DNA of 64,000 nucleotides from Ktedonobacter robiniae (GTDB lineage Bacteria > Chloroflexota > Ktedonobacteria > Ktedonobacterales > Ktedonobacteraceae). Every line of letters starts with the position of its first letter. Within the stretch, counting starts at the first letter, position 1. A program made the translations under genes and the position numbers. This document shows positions 48,248-56,929 of this stretch, piece by piece. The stretch covers positions 248,001 through 312,000 of the forward strand of contig NZ_BNJG01000001.1 in the NCBI RefSeq assembly GCF_016587375.1, in the 5' to 3' direction. The notes under the pieces are model-generated. The model was not told where the DNA came from. It saw only the letters and a program-made list of their open reading frames with translations, and did not search any database.

Positions 48248-49147
48248 ATGTTGTACGTTAGGCAGCAACAAAACGTTGGTAGTAGGCAGCAACAAAACAC
48301 GAGCATACAACAACGCGTAAAACTACAACATATAGCTGGATTGTCTATACGTTATTTGATATGTGTCGTGGTCGCCATCTTTATGCTGGTTCCGATTCTG
48401 ACGGCTTTCCTGGGAGCCTTCAAGACTACAGCTGAGTTGAGCACTACGCCATTCTCGCTGCCGACGGTCTGGCACTGGGAGAACTTAGCCGCTGTTCTGA
48501 GCCAGGGCGTCTTCTGGCAATCACTAGCGAATAGCCTGATTGTAACCATCTCGACGGTGGTCTTGCTACTCGTTGTCGCCTGCCCAGCAGCCTTTGTTTT
48601 CTCGCGCATGCCTTTCCGGGGGCGCGAAGTAATATTCAATATCCTGCTGATTGGCCTGCTGCTCCCATTCGCTATGGCCATTTTGCCGCTCTACATTACT
48701 CTGCGCAATCTCCAACTGCTGAATACATTGTGGGCTGTGATCCTGCCACAAGCGGCCTTTGCCCTGCCAACAACAATCCTGATCCTGCGCAACTTCTTCC
48801 AGGCCATTCCAGGTGAGTTGGAAGATGCCACGTATATTGATGGAGGAACGCATATCGATTTCTTCTGGCGCATCTTGTTGCCTCTGGCCCGCCCTTCGTT
48901 GGCCGTGATTGTTATGTTGAACGTCGTGGCAAGCTGGAATAACTTTTTACTCCCACTCCTTGTGCTCAACGACTCCAGTCAGTGGACTGTGCCACTGGGA
49001 ATCATGCAGTTTCAGGGCGAGCATAGCACCGATTGGGCTGCGGTCATGGCCTATATCTCGCTCATGATGATTCCCGCTCTGATCTTCTATCTCTTCGCGG
49101 AACGCCATCTGATTGCTGGTTTAACGGCCGGCGCTGTGAAAGGGTAG
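48248..49147 (+). CDS. Sugar ABC transporter permease (MalG type)
   Basis: 299 residues. The ATG at 48248 follows GGAGAAAA by a few bases (a TTG directly before it is not needed). A Gln-rich N-terminus precedes six membrane helices (YLICVVVAIFMLVPILTAFL first). The EAA loop reads ELEDATYIDGGTHIDFFWRILLPLARP. It is coupled to the MalF-type gene (12 bases apart) and completes the membrane channel. Confidence 0.92.
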   Translation: MLYVRQQQNVGSRQQQNTSIQQRVKLQHIAGLSIRYLICVVVAIFMLVPILTAFLGAFKTTAELSTTPFSLPTVWHWENLAAVLSQGVFWQSLANSLIVTISTVVLLLVVACPAAFVFSRMPFRGREVIFNILLIGLLLPFAMAILPLYITLRNLQLLNTLWAVILPQAAFALPTTILILRNFFQAIPGELEDATYIDGGTHIDFFWRILLPLARPSLAVIVMLNVVASWNNFLLPLLVLNDSSQWTVPLGIMQFQGEHSTDWAAVMAYISLMMIPALIFYLFAERHLIAGLTAGAVKG

Positions 49148-49297
49148 CCATTTTACGCACGGACTTTCCAGGGAAAAGGCGCGATCAGTGACTAGGCATC
49201 TTGCTTGTTGCTGCCTGGCTTCACTGAAGAGCTCTCTTGTGCAAAATGACTATGCTTGTTTCTCTCTCTCACTATATAAAGGAGCATCTCTAGTTCT

Positions 49298-51649
49298 ATG
49301 TCCACGCCATCCTATCGCGATCCCCATGCCTCGCTTGAGGAGCGGGTTGAGCATTTACTCTCTCTGATGACGCTTGAGGAGAAGCTAGCGCAGCTCGGCT
49401 GTCTCTGGAGCACCTCTTTTGTCCGCGCGGGCACGTTTGACCCGGAAGAGGTTGCCAGGCAAATGCCGCATGGGATCGGGCAGGTGACGCGGATTGGTGC
49501 CGCCACCGGCCTGCACCCACGCGAGAGTGCTGCCTTTATGAACGAGATCCAGAAAGTCGCCCTTGAACGGACGCGCCTGGGCATCCCTGTCATTGTGCAT
49601 GAAGAGGCAACGGGCGGCTTCTCCCATCGCGATGCGACAGTGTTTCCTCAAGCTCTTGGGCTGGCCGCAACCTGGAACCCCGCGCTGATGACGAAGGTGG
49701 CCGAGGTGATCCGTGCCCAGATGCTCGCTGTGGGCGCGCGTCACGCCCTGGCGCCAGTCCTCGATGTGGCCCGCGATCCCCGCTGGGGACGCGTTGAGGA
49801 AACGTATGGCGAAGACCCTGTGTTAATCGGCACGCTCGGTAGCGCCTATGTGCGAGGGTTGCAGAGCGACGATTTGCGTCAGGGTGTAGCAGCGACAGGC
49901 AAGCACTTCCTGGGCTATGCCATGTCAGATGGTGGGCGTAACTGGGGACCAGTACAACTCGGCCCACGCGAACTGCGCGAGGTCTATGCTGAGCCCTTCG
50001 CTGCCGTCATCCGCAATGTCGGGCTTGCCACAGTGATGAATTCTTATACCTCGGTCGATGGCCTGCCCTGCGCTAGCAGCCCGGCTATTCTGACCGGCCT
50101 GCTGCGCGAGGAACTAGGCTTTGCTGGCGCGGTTGTAGCGGACTACGACTCGGTGAACCAGCTCATGGACTATCATCGTGTGGCCGCAACCCGCGGAGCA
50201 GCAGGACGCCTGGCTCTGCTGGCCGGCCTCGATATGGAACTGCCAGTCCTGGACTGCTACGGAGAGCCGCTCAAGGCCGAGATAGAGGCCGGACGACTTG
50301 ACATAGCAGTGGTCGATACGGCAGTGCGCCGCGTGCTGCGCCTGAAATTCCAGCTTGGGCTCTTTGAGCAGCCGTATGTCGATGATGCCGTAGCCCACAC
50401 GATCTTCGAAACTCCTGAGCAGCGCACACTGGCGCGCCGGGCGGTTGCTGAATCAACTATTCTTCTCACCAACGATGGCGTGCTCCCGCTAGCTCCGACA
50501 ATCAAACGCATCGCGGTGATTGGTCCCGGTGCAGATGACGAGCGGCTCTTGCAAGGCGATTATCACTACCCATCGCACCAGGAAACACTCTACCAGGCGG
50601 CACAGGACGTTGAGATCGCGGGTCTTGCTATCCCACAGACGGCGGGGAACTATGCGCCCGGCCCCTACTTCACGCCTCATGTTACGCCACTGGCCGGGCT
50701 GCGTGCCGCGCTACCCGATGTCGAAGTTTCCTACACCAGAGGCTGCGAGGTGCTGGGCAACGACACATCAGGCTTCGAGGATGCGTTACAGATCGTGCGC
50801 GAGGCCGATATAATCGTAGCAGTGGTGGCCGGCAAGAGCGGCCTTTTGCGTCCCGTCACTGTAGGCGAAGGCAACGACTCCACCAGCCTGGACCTCACAG
50901 GTATGCAGCCCGAGCTCATCAATCTCCTCGCTGGCACGGGCACACCACTGGTAGTGGTCGTACTCAGTGGGCGCGTGCATACGCTAGCCAGCGTCGCGTC
51001 CCAGGCCAACGCACTGCTCCAGCTATTCCCGGCTGGCGAAGAGGGCGGCCATGGTCTGGCCGACGTGCTCACCGGCAAAGTCAATCCTGCGGGCCGCCTG
51101 CCCGTCACTCTCCCACGTTCGGTCGGCCAGGTGCCAATCTTCGCGGGCCAGCGCGCCGGCGCGGATCGTATACCACTCTTCGGCGATTATATCGACTCGC
51201 CACCCACGCCACTCTTTCCGTTTGGACATGGCCTGAGCTATACCACCTTCACGTACGGCGATTTGAGCGTGCATGCGACGGATATCACCAAACCAATCGT
51301 GATCTCCGTTGAGGTTGAGAATACTGGCACATTCGCTGGCGATGAGGTAGTACAGCTTTATGGACGCGATAATGTCGCCTCAGTGGCCCGACCTGATCGC
51401 CTGCTGCTCGGCTTCGCGCGCATCTCGCTCGCACCTGGTGAGTGCCGCCAGGTCACCTTCACCGTCCATCCTTCTCGCCTGGCCTTCTACGATCCACACA
51501 TGCGCTTCGTCACCGAGCCTGGCGCGTTTACCTTTAGCGTTGGCGCCTCCTCTGCCGATATCCGAGCAGAAAGTACGCTTATCCTCGACGGCCCGCTTGT
51601 CGAATATAAGCAACGCGAAGTTGTGGAGACGACAGTACATATTCGTTAG
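49298..51649 (+). CDS. GH3 beta-glucosidase / beta-xylosidase
   Basis: 783 residues, the usual length for three-domain GH3 enzymes. The N-terminal barrel contains IPVIVHEEATGGF, ALAPVLDVARDPRWGRVEETYGEDP and TGKHFLGYA; nucleophile Asp282 is in GAVVADYDSVNQL. The second domain has IAVIGPGADDERLLQGDY and EGNDSTSLDLTG, where the acid/base is expected. A C-terminal fibronectin-type domain (ISVEVENTGTFAGDEVVQLY) closes the protein. No signal peptide: it acts on imported oligosaccharides. It is the last gene of the transport cluster and ends in a 27-bp hairpin. Several features are shared with bacterial beta-xylosidases and beta-glucosidases alike. Confidence 0.9.
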   Translation: MSTPSYRDPHASLEERVEHLLSLMTLEEKLAQLGCLWSTSFVRAGTFDPEEVARQMPHGIGQVTRIGAATGLHPRESAAFMNEIQKVALERTRLGIPVIVHEEATGGFSHRDATVFPQALGLAATWNPALMTKVAEVIRAQMLAVGARHALAPVLDVARDPRWGRVEETYGEDPVLIGTLGSAYVRGLQSDDLRQGVAATGKHFLGYAMSDGGRNWGPVQLGPRELREVYAEPFAAVIRNVGLATVMNSYTSVDGLPCASSPAILTGLLREELGFAGAVVADYDSVNQLMDYHRVAATRGAAGRLALLAGLDMELPVLDCYGEPLKAEIEAGRLDIAVVDTAVRRVLRLKFQLGLFEQPYVDDAVAHTIFETPEQRTLARRAVAESTILLTNDGVLPLAPTIKRIAVIGPGADDERLLQGDYHYPSHQETLYQAAQDVEIAGLAIPQTAGNYAPGPYFTPHVTPLAGLRAALPDVEVSYTRGCEVLGNDTSGFEDALQIVREADIIVAVVAGKSGLLRPVTVGEGNDSTSLDLTGMQPELINLLAGTGTPLVVVVLSGRVHTLASVASQANALLQLFPAGEEGGHGLADVLTGKVNPAGRLPVTLPRSVGQVPIFAGQRAGADRIPLFGDYIDSPPTPLFPFGHGLSYTTFTYGDLSVHATDITKPIVISVEVENTGTFAGDEVVQLYGRDNVASVARPDRLLLGFARISLAPGECRQVTFTVHPSRLAFYDPHMRFVTEPGAFTFSVGASSADIRAESTLILDGPLVEYKQREVVETTVHIR

Positions 51650-51774
51650 ACTTTATCTCTATCAGGCTTTGACACTCCCCCGGACCGGATACATTACGGG
51701 GATTCTTCCTTTATCCAGGTAGACATATTTACTCCCATCGCTGAAAGCAATACATTTGAGCAAGAGAAAAGAAC

Positions 51775-51832
51775 TATGACACGAGAACGCCTGGAGGTGT
51801 GCCGACACACCTCCAGGCGTTCTCGTGTCATA
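51775..51832. terminator. 27-bp perfect hairpin after the GH3 gene
   Basis: 51775-51801 (TATGACACGAGAACGCCTGG...) is exactly complementary to 51806-51832, with a CCGA tetraloop. It lies about 125 bases past the GH3 stop. The stretch from here to 52142 shows no other supported element except the start of the kinase gene's leader. Confidence 0.75.
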
Positions 51833-52142
51833 CCTGGACACGCCAGCTGATCTCCTCCTTCGCCAAATGACTTCTTTCCCTTACCCTTATTTATCCTTCG
51901 CCGCCTCTGAAAACCCCTACATTCACATCTGTCTTTTGCAACACAACCTAAAGAAACGAAGGATATCTCCGATGTATTACCTTGACTCTAGAGAAATGGA
52001 GGGGTTTCTCTGGCACTCCAAAAAGTGTAGTCTGCTTATTTCTCGACGCTCTCACATCATTGGAGTATTCATCTTAAGATCAGAGCAGGAATGCGCCTTC
52101 ATTCTCAGGGATCGGGGTATGTGAAAGGGGTATGAGCGCGAT

Positions 52143-53927
52143 ATGTCTCATACAAAGCAGAAAAAACGTGTCACGCCTGCATCGAGTGAGACACTCCTCA
52201 CTCTTCTTGAGACGCTTCCCGGTGCCTTGTTTCTTCTCGATGACGACGCGACGATTGTGTATGCCAATGCAAATGCACAGACCATGACACGAAAAGATGT
52301 CTGTGGCAAGCCATTGTGGCGTGGCGCGCCCCAACTGGTGAGTACATCGCTCTATCAAGCTGTCCAGAAGGCCAAACAGACCCGAGAACCAACCGAAGTG
52401 GAGTATATTTCTCCCGTCACTAACAGCCGGCTACACGTCTCGCTCTCACCTACAAACGAAGGCCTCGCAATCTTTTTCCAGGAATATCTGGAACCACAGT
52501 CCCCCCAGAATGCCTTTAGCCAGAACGAACACATGTATCGAGATCTCCTGGAAAGCTTCTCTGATGGGGTCACCATCTTGACCCCGGAGGGGCTGGTTCT
52601 CGACGTCAATCAGCGTCCCCTGGCCGATGCACACCTCCAGCGAGAGGAGATGATTGGCAAACCGTTCGCCGACTCCCCAGCATGGTCCCATGACCCTGCT
52701 GCCCAACAACAATTGCGCGCAGCCATTGCACGAGCCAGCAGGGGAGAAACCGTGCGCTTTGAGGCCAGAATCCATCCACGAAGTGACCTGTCTCTGGACA
52801 TTTTGATGACGATTACCTCCCATCGTGATGCCAACCAGCAGGTCGAGTATCTCATCTGTGCAGGCCGAGATATCACCGAGCGAAAGTACATCGAAGACGA
52901 ATTGCGCACTCTGGTCGATGCCATTCCCCACTTTGTGTGGATTGCAAGACCCGATGGGCATATCATCTACAACAACCAACCCTTGATAGATTATCAGGCG
53001 ATGTCCCGCGAACAGGTCGAAGGCGATGGCTGGATAGCAGCTGTGCATCCTGATGACCGGCAACGTGTATGGGATGTGTGGCAGACCGCCATTCAGAGAG
53101 GCGTGCCCTATGAAGTGGAACATCGTATGCAAGACGGTATAAACGGAGCGTATCGCTGGTTTCTTGTGCGAGGAGTGCCGCAGCGAAATGCAGGGGGCAC
53201 AATCCTGCACTGGATTGGCACCTGTACTGATATCGATAAACAGAAACAGGCTGAACAGAGAATCAAAGCCAACGAGCAGAACTTTCGCGTGCTGGCCGAA
53301 ACGGTGCCGCAACTCGTGTGGACTACGCGCCCTGACGGATTGTCAGACTATTTTAATCAACGATTCCGTGACTACACCCACGCCACTTTTGAGCAACTGT
53401 ATGGCTATGGATGGAGCCAGTTCTTACACCCGGATGATTCTGAGCGCACCCTGGCGGCGCGAGCGCATGCGTTCCGCACAGGCACTCCCTATGAGGTTGC
53501 CTACCGTTTCAAGGAGGGCCAAACGGGCGTGTATCGCTGGTTTTTAGCCCGCGCCATGCCGGTACGCAATGACACCGGTCAGATCGTCAAGTGGTTTGGG
53601 ACTATCACTGACATCGACGATCAGAAACGGACCGAGCAGCGGCTCAAAGACAGCGAGGAAAACCTGCGTGTGCTGGCCGAAACGATGCCGCAGTTTGTGT
53701 GGACCACTCGACCAGATGGTCGTCTTGACTACTGTAATCAGCGCTATTGTGAGTATACGCATGCCACTTTTGAGCAAATCCAAGGCTATGGATGGCGTCA
53801 GTTCTTGCATCCTGAGGATATTGAACGCTCGCTGGCTCTTCGGCATCACACGCTCGAAACAGGTGAGCCCTTTGAGCGCGAACATCGTCTCAGAAATGGT
53901 CAGACGGGGAGTATCGCTGGTTCTTAG
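52143..53927 (+). CDS. Multi-PAS sensor histidine kinase, N-terminal part (frame broken)
   Basis: 594 residues without membrane helices, so a cytosolic sensor. PAS-type units follow one another: ~20-115 (LLDDDATIVYANANAQTM), ~135-255 (SDGVTILTPEGLVLDVNQ), ~256-375 (DAIPHFVWIARPDGHIIYNN), ~380-495 (ETVPQLVWTTRPDGLSDYFN) and ~500 onward (ETMPQFVWTTRPDGRLDYCN). The last two are near copies, each followed by RWFLARAMPVRN...VKWFGT. The frame ends GQTGSIAGS; comparison with the earlier copy (GQTGVYRWFLARAMP) shows that one G is missing at 53906-53909. With it restored the frame continues into the kinase part, giving one protein of about 980 residues. Confidence 0.88.
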   Translation: MSHTKQKKRVTPASSETLLTLLETLPGALFLLDDDATIVYANANAQTMTRKDVCGKPLWRGAPQLVSTSLYQAVQKAKQTREPTEVEYISPVTNSRLHVSLSPTNEGLAIFFQEYLEPQSPQNAFSQNEHMYRDLLESFSDGVTILTPEGLVLDVNQRPLADAHLQREEMIGKPFADSPAWSHDPAAQQQLRAAIARASRGETVRFEARIHPRSDLSLDILMTITSHRDANQQVEYLICAGRDITERKYIEDELRTLVDAIPHFVWIARPDGHIIYNNQPLIDYQAMSREQVEGDGWIAAVHPDDRQRVWDVWQTAIQRGVPYEVEHRMQDGINGAYRWFLVRGVPQRNAGGTILHWIGTCTDIDKQKQAEQRIKANEQNFRVLAETVPQLVWTTRPDGLSDYFNQRFRDYTHATFEQLYGYGWSQFLHPDDSERTLAARAHAFRTGTPYEVAYRFKEGQTGVYRWFLARAMPVRNDTGQIVKWFGTITDIDDQKRTEQRLKDSEENLRVLAETMPQFVWTTRPDGRLDYCNQRYCEYTHATFEQIQGYGWRQFLHPEDIERSLALRHHTLETGEPFEREHRLRNGQTGSIAGS

Positions 53928-53935
53928 CCCGCGCC

Positions 53936-55084
53936 ATGCCGGTACGTAATGAAGCAGGCCAGATCGTCAAGTGGTTTGGGACCTGCACCGATATCGAGGA
54001 GCAGAAACGGACTGAGCAAGCCTTACGCCAGAGCCAGGAACGCATCCGCGCTCTCATCGACTCCAATATTATCGGGATTACTTCAAACGAGGGAGATGAG
54101 GAAGTGCTGGTGGATGCCAATGACGCGTTTCTTCACATGACTGGCTATACCCGAGAAGATCTCAACAACAGAACGTTGAACAGGATGAGGATCACTCCCC
54201 CCGAACATGCACCTCTCTTCCAGCGCGTGCTCCAGGAGGTAGCTACACACGGGCAGCATACGCCTATTGAAGCCGAGCTGGTGTGTAAAGATGGCAGTCG
54301 CCTTCCTGTCTTAGCAGGTGCCGTCACCTTCCAGGACCATCCGCGCCAGATGATTGGCTTTGTGCTGGATAATTCGGCCCGCAAGGAGTTGGAGCAGCGC
54401 AAGGATGACTTTATCAGCATGGCCAGCCATGAACTGAGGAACCCGCTCACAGCCTTGAAAATGCAGACCTCCTTGCTGCGCCGGCAACTGGCAAAGCAAG
54501 GCCTCCAGGCTTCTGCTCCAGCTCTTTCCAGCATGGAGACCCAGATCAACAAAGTCACCCGGCTCGTGGAAGAGTTGCTGGATGTCTCCAAAATCCAGGC
54601 GGGCAGACTGGAGTATCGGCAGGAAACTGTAGATCTCGACGCATTGCTGCGGGAGACCATCGACACTATGCAGCAAACGCATCCCAGCCATCGCATTCTG
54701 GTGCGTGGCGTCGTTCAGGCCAGCCTGATGGCGGATCGAGACCGGCTTGGACAGGTCTTCACCAACTTGATCAGCAATGCCATCAAGTATTCTCCCGGTG
54801 CAGAGACCGTCGAGATAGACCTTGAGGCTTCCCTAGAAACCGTCACGATCCGTGTGCACGATCATGGCCTGGGTATCCCGCGAGAGCAGCGCGACAAAAT
54901 CTTTGAGCGCTTCTATCGGGCCACTGGTCCCAAACAGAAAGCGATCCCAGGACTGGGAATGGGATTGTACATTGTGGCGGAGATCGTCAAGCGTCATGGG
55001 GGAACCATCACCGTGGAGAGCGCAGTCGGCAAAGGATCGATCTTTACGGTGACCCTTCCCAAGAAGAGGGATATTCTTGATTGA
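53936..55084 (+). CDS. Sensor histidine kinase, C-terminal part (continuation)
   Basis: 382 residues as called; the frame is open back to GAG at 53909, joining the preceding PAS array. It holds the end of one PAS-associated segment (VKWFGTCTDIEEQKRTEQ), a further PAS (~35-150, VLVDANDAFLHMTGY), the dimerisation/phosphoacceptor domain with His165 in SMASHELRNPLTALK, and the ATP-binding domain: N box QVFTNLISNAIKYSPG, DHGLGIP, ERFYRATG, GLGMGLYIVAEIVKRHGG. No response regulator lies next to it. The first Met has no ribosome site of its own, so separate translation is unlikely. Confidence 0.88.
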   Translation: MPVRNEAGQIVKWFGTCTDIEEQKRTEQALRQSQERIRALIDSNIIGITSNEGDEEVLVDANDAFLHMTGYTREDLNNRTLNRMRITPPEHAPLFQRVLQEVATHGQHTPIEAELVCKDGSRLPVLAGAVTFQDHPRQMIGFVLDNSARKELEQRKDDFISMASHELRNPLTALKMQTSLLRRQLAKQGLQASAPALSSMETQINKVTRLVEELLDVSKIQAGRLEYRQETVDLDALLRETIDTMQQTHPSHRILVRGVVQASLMADRDRLGQVFTNLISNAIKYSPGAETVEIDLEASLETVTIRVHDHGLGIPREQRDKIFERFYRATGPKQKAIPGLGMGLYIVAEIVKRHGGTITVESAVGKGSIFTVTLPKKRDILD

Positions 55085-55306
55085 ACAGTTTCCTGGTTTT
55101 CCATGGGTGACGTTGACCCGCCTGTATGCAAGCTCAAATGGCTATACTCTCTGCAAAACTATCGTCTAAGGAGCGTCGCCAAACCTATATATGAATGCAG
55201 AGGTATCCACAAAGCCGATTAGTTAGATGATAGCCCGTCTCCTCCTGTTATAATCAGGTTGAATTGCAGCGTTTTGAGAGGTGCGCAACAAAAGAGGAGT
55301 CACTGC

Positions 55307-56233
55307 ATGACCATTTACAGCATTGGGCCAGAACGAGCCACTCTCCACGGAAGCTTTTCCCGCGAGTTTCCCCCCATACTTACTATTGAATCAGGTGATG
55401 CCGTCCATTTTCGTACCCTTGATGCTGGTTGGCATCTTAGTTCCTCTGTAGAGGGGCCACAGAATCGCTTTGAACCACGTGACAATGTGCACGATAGTGG
55501 TCATGCGCTCTGTGGCCCCGTCGCCATTCATGATGCCCAACCCGGGATGACGCTCGAAATACAGATAAACGAGGTACGGCCGGGAAACTGGGGGTGGACG
55601 AGCGCTGGAGGTCGGCAAAGCGCTGTGAACAGGTATCTGGGACTCGTTGAGAGTCATGAGTTGCTTCACTGGACACTCGATGCTGATGCCATGACTGGGA
55701 CAGATCAGTACGGCCATACCATTGCACTACGCCCATTTATGGGTGTGATGGGCATGCCTCCCGATGAATCCGGCATCCATTCCACTATTCCCCCGCGCTT
55801 CTGTGGCGGCAATATTGATTGTAAGGAATTGCTCGCTGGGAGCACACTCTACCTACCAATCAGCGTTCCTGGAGCACTCTTCTCTGTTGGTGATGGACAC
55901 GGCGTCCAGGGAGATGGTGAGGTGAGCGGCGTGGCTATCGAATGCCCTATGGAACGCGTTGATTTGACATTTCATGTGCATGGCGACATGCCTTTGAAGA
56001 CTCCACGTGTGAGAACGGCCAATGCATGGCTAGCCCTGGGTTTTCATGAGAATCTGCATGAAGCATCTTTCATTGCACTCGAGGCCATGCTCGACCTGAT
56101 GCGTGAGCAATACGACATACCCCGCTCACAAGCACTCGCACTGGCGAGTCTCGTCGTGGATTTGCGGATCACGCAAATTGCCAACGGAGTGCATGGCGTG
56201 CATGCGGTACTCCTTGATGGCTCGATAAAATAG
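55307..56233 (+). CDS. Acetamidase/formamidase family amidohydrolase
   Basis: 308 residues from MTIYSIGPERATLHGSF; AGAGGAG lies 8 bases before the ATG at 55307, whereas the in-frame start at 55259 is outside the family region. Family landmarks: GDAVHFRTLDAG, HALCGPVAIHDAQPGMTLEI, PFMGVMGMPPDESGIHSTIPPRFCGGNIDCKEL and VGDGHGVQGDGEVSGVAIE. Members hydrolyse short amides such as formamide or acetamide to ammonia and the acid in the cytosol. It stands alone, 220 bases after the kinase gene. Confidence 0.9.
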   Translation: MTIYSIGPERATLHGSFSREFPPILTIESGDAVHFRTLDAGWHLSSSVEGPQNRFEPRDNVHDSGHALCGPVAIHDAQPGMTLEIQINEVRPGNWGWTSAGGRQSAVNRYLGLVESHELLHWTLDADAMTGTDQYGHTIALRPFMGVMGMPPDESGIHSTIPPRFCGGNIDCKELLAGSTLYLPISVPGALFSVGDGHGVQGDGEVSGVAIECPMERVDLTFHVHGDMPLKTPRVRTANAWLALGFHENLHEASFIALEAMLDLMREQYDIPRSQALALASLVVDLRITQIANGVHGVHAVLLDGSIK

Positions 56234-56584
56234 TACCACCTGGATGGCGACAAGAGTGCCCTCGGCTTCGGGTATGTCTTTTCTAGACATGGGATTTTGC
56301 AACGTGGCAGAGAGTGAGAAGCCGATTCACACCATAGCCTTTCTTTCTACAATCTTGTCTCGCCTTCTTAAAAAAACATTTAATTCATACTGTTCATTAT
56401 TTTGCTTGTAATATTATAAATCATAACATAGATCATCTCCGTTTATCCTTATAAGTAAAATAAAGACAGAAGCATGATATATGCTATCTTGCAATCAGGT
56501 TGCACCATTTGTTCTCAAAAAAAGAGTTCGAAAAGTACAACGTTTTTCAACAGTACATTTTCTGATGGTGAAAGGAACGAACCT
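56234..56584. other. AT-rich intergenic region before the small peptide gene
   Basis: No supported gene. The stretch 56370-56470 is strongly AT-rich and could hold the promoter of the peptide gene (for example TTGCTT near 56402), but no box pair is convincing. Confidence 0.4.
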
Positions 56585-56839
56585 ATGAAATCTCATACAC
56601 TCGCCCCCATCACACGTGCTTCCTCGCTTACAGAGCAATTAGGGATCCACGACCTCTCCGAACAGGATTTGGAACAGGTCGTAGGGGCTCAAGGCTACAG
56701 CCACGATCATGACTATGGGCGCGGTTATGATTATCACCATGATTGGTATTATGGTCATAAGCGTGGTTGGGATCATGATCATCATCATCGCTGGGATTCT
56801 AAACGCGGATGGTGTGATATCAGTGGCTGGCGCCGCTAG
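56585..56839 (+). CDS. RiPP-like small peptide with bacteriocin-type leader and His/Asp/Trp-rich core
   Basis: 84 residues from MKSHTLAPITRASSLTEQLG; AAAGGA is 8 bases before the ATG at 56585, so the longer upstream frame is not used. The first ~38 residues look like a leader: helical, acidic, and ending in LSEQDLEQVVGA, the LSxxELxxVxGG/GA pattern at which bacteriocin leaders are cut. The remaining ~46 residues are extreme in composition: about ten His plus many Asp, Tyr, Trp and Gly, one Cys, in repeats such as HDHDYGRGYDYHHD and WDHDHHHRWD. No modifying enzyme, peptidase-transporter or immunity gene is adjacent. It may be a RiPP precursor modified in trans or a metal-binding secreted peptide. 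Confidence 0.6.
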   Translation: MKSHTLAPITRASSLTEQLGIHDLSEQDLEQVVGAQGYSHDHDYGRGYDYHHDWYYGHKRGWDHDHHHRWDSKRGWCDISGWRR

Positions 56840-56872
56840 CCTCATCACCACTGTTATAAAGAAACAAAAGAA

Positions 56873-56899
56873 AGCGGGTATCCTTCTCGGATACCCGCT
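56873..56899. terminator. 11-bp hairpin between convergent genes
   Basis: AGCGGGTATCC, loop TTCTC, GGATACCCGCT, located 33 bases after the peptide gene and 30 bases before the stop of the dehydratase gene. Confidence 0.75.
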
Positions 56900-56929
56900 C
56901 TTCATACCTCAAGTTCGCTATCCAACTTC

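Noticed and set aside
51825..52124. 99-residue open frame between the GH3 terminator and the kinase
   Set aside because: It starts inside the hairpin, has no ribosome site and no recognisable protein character.
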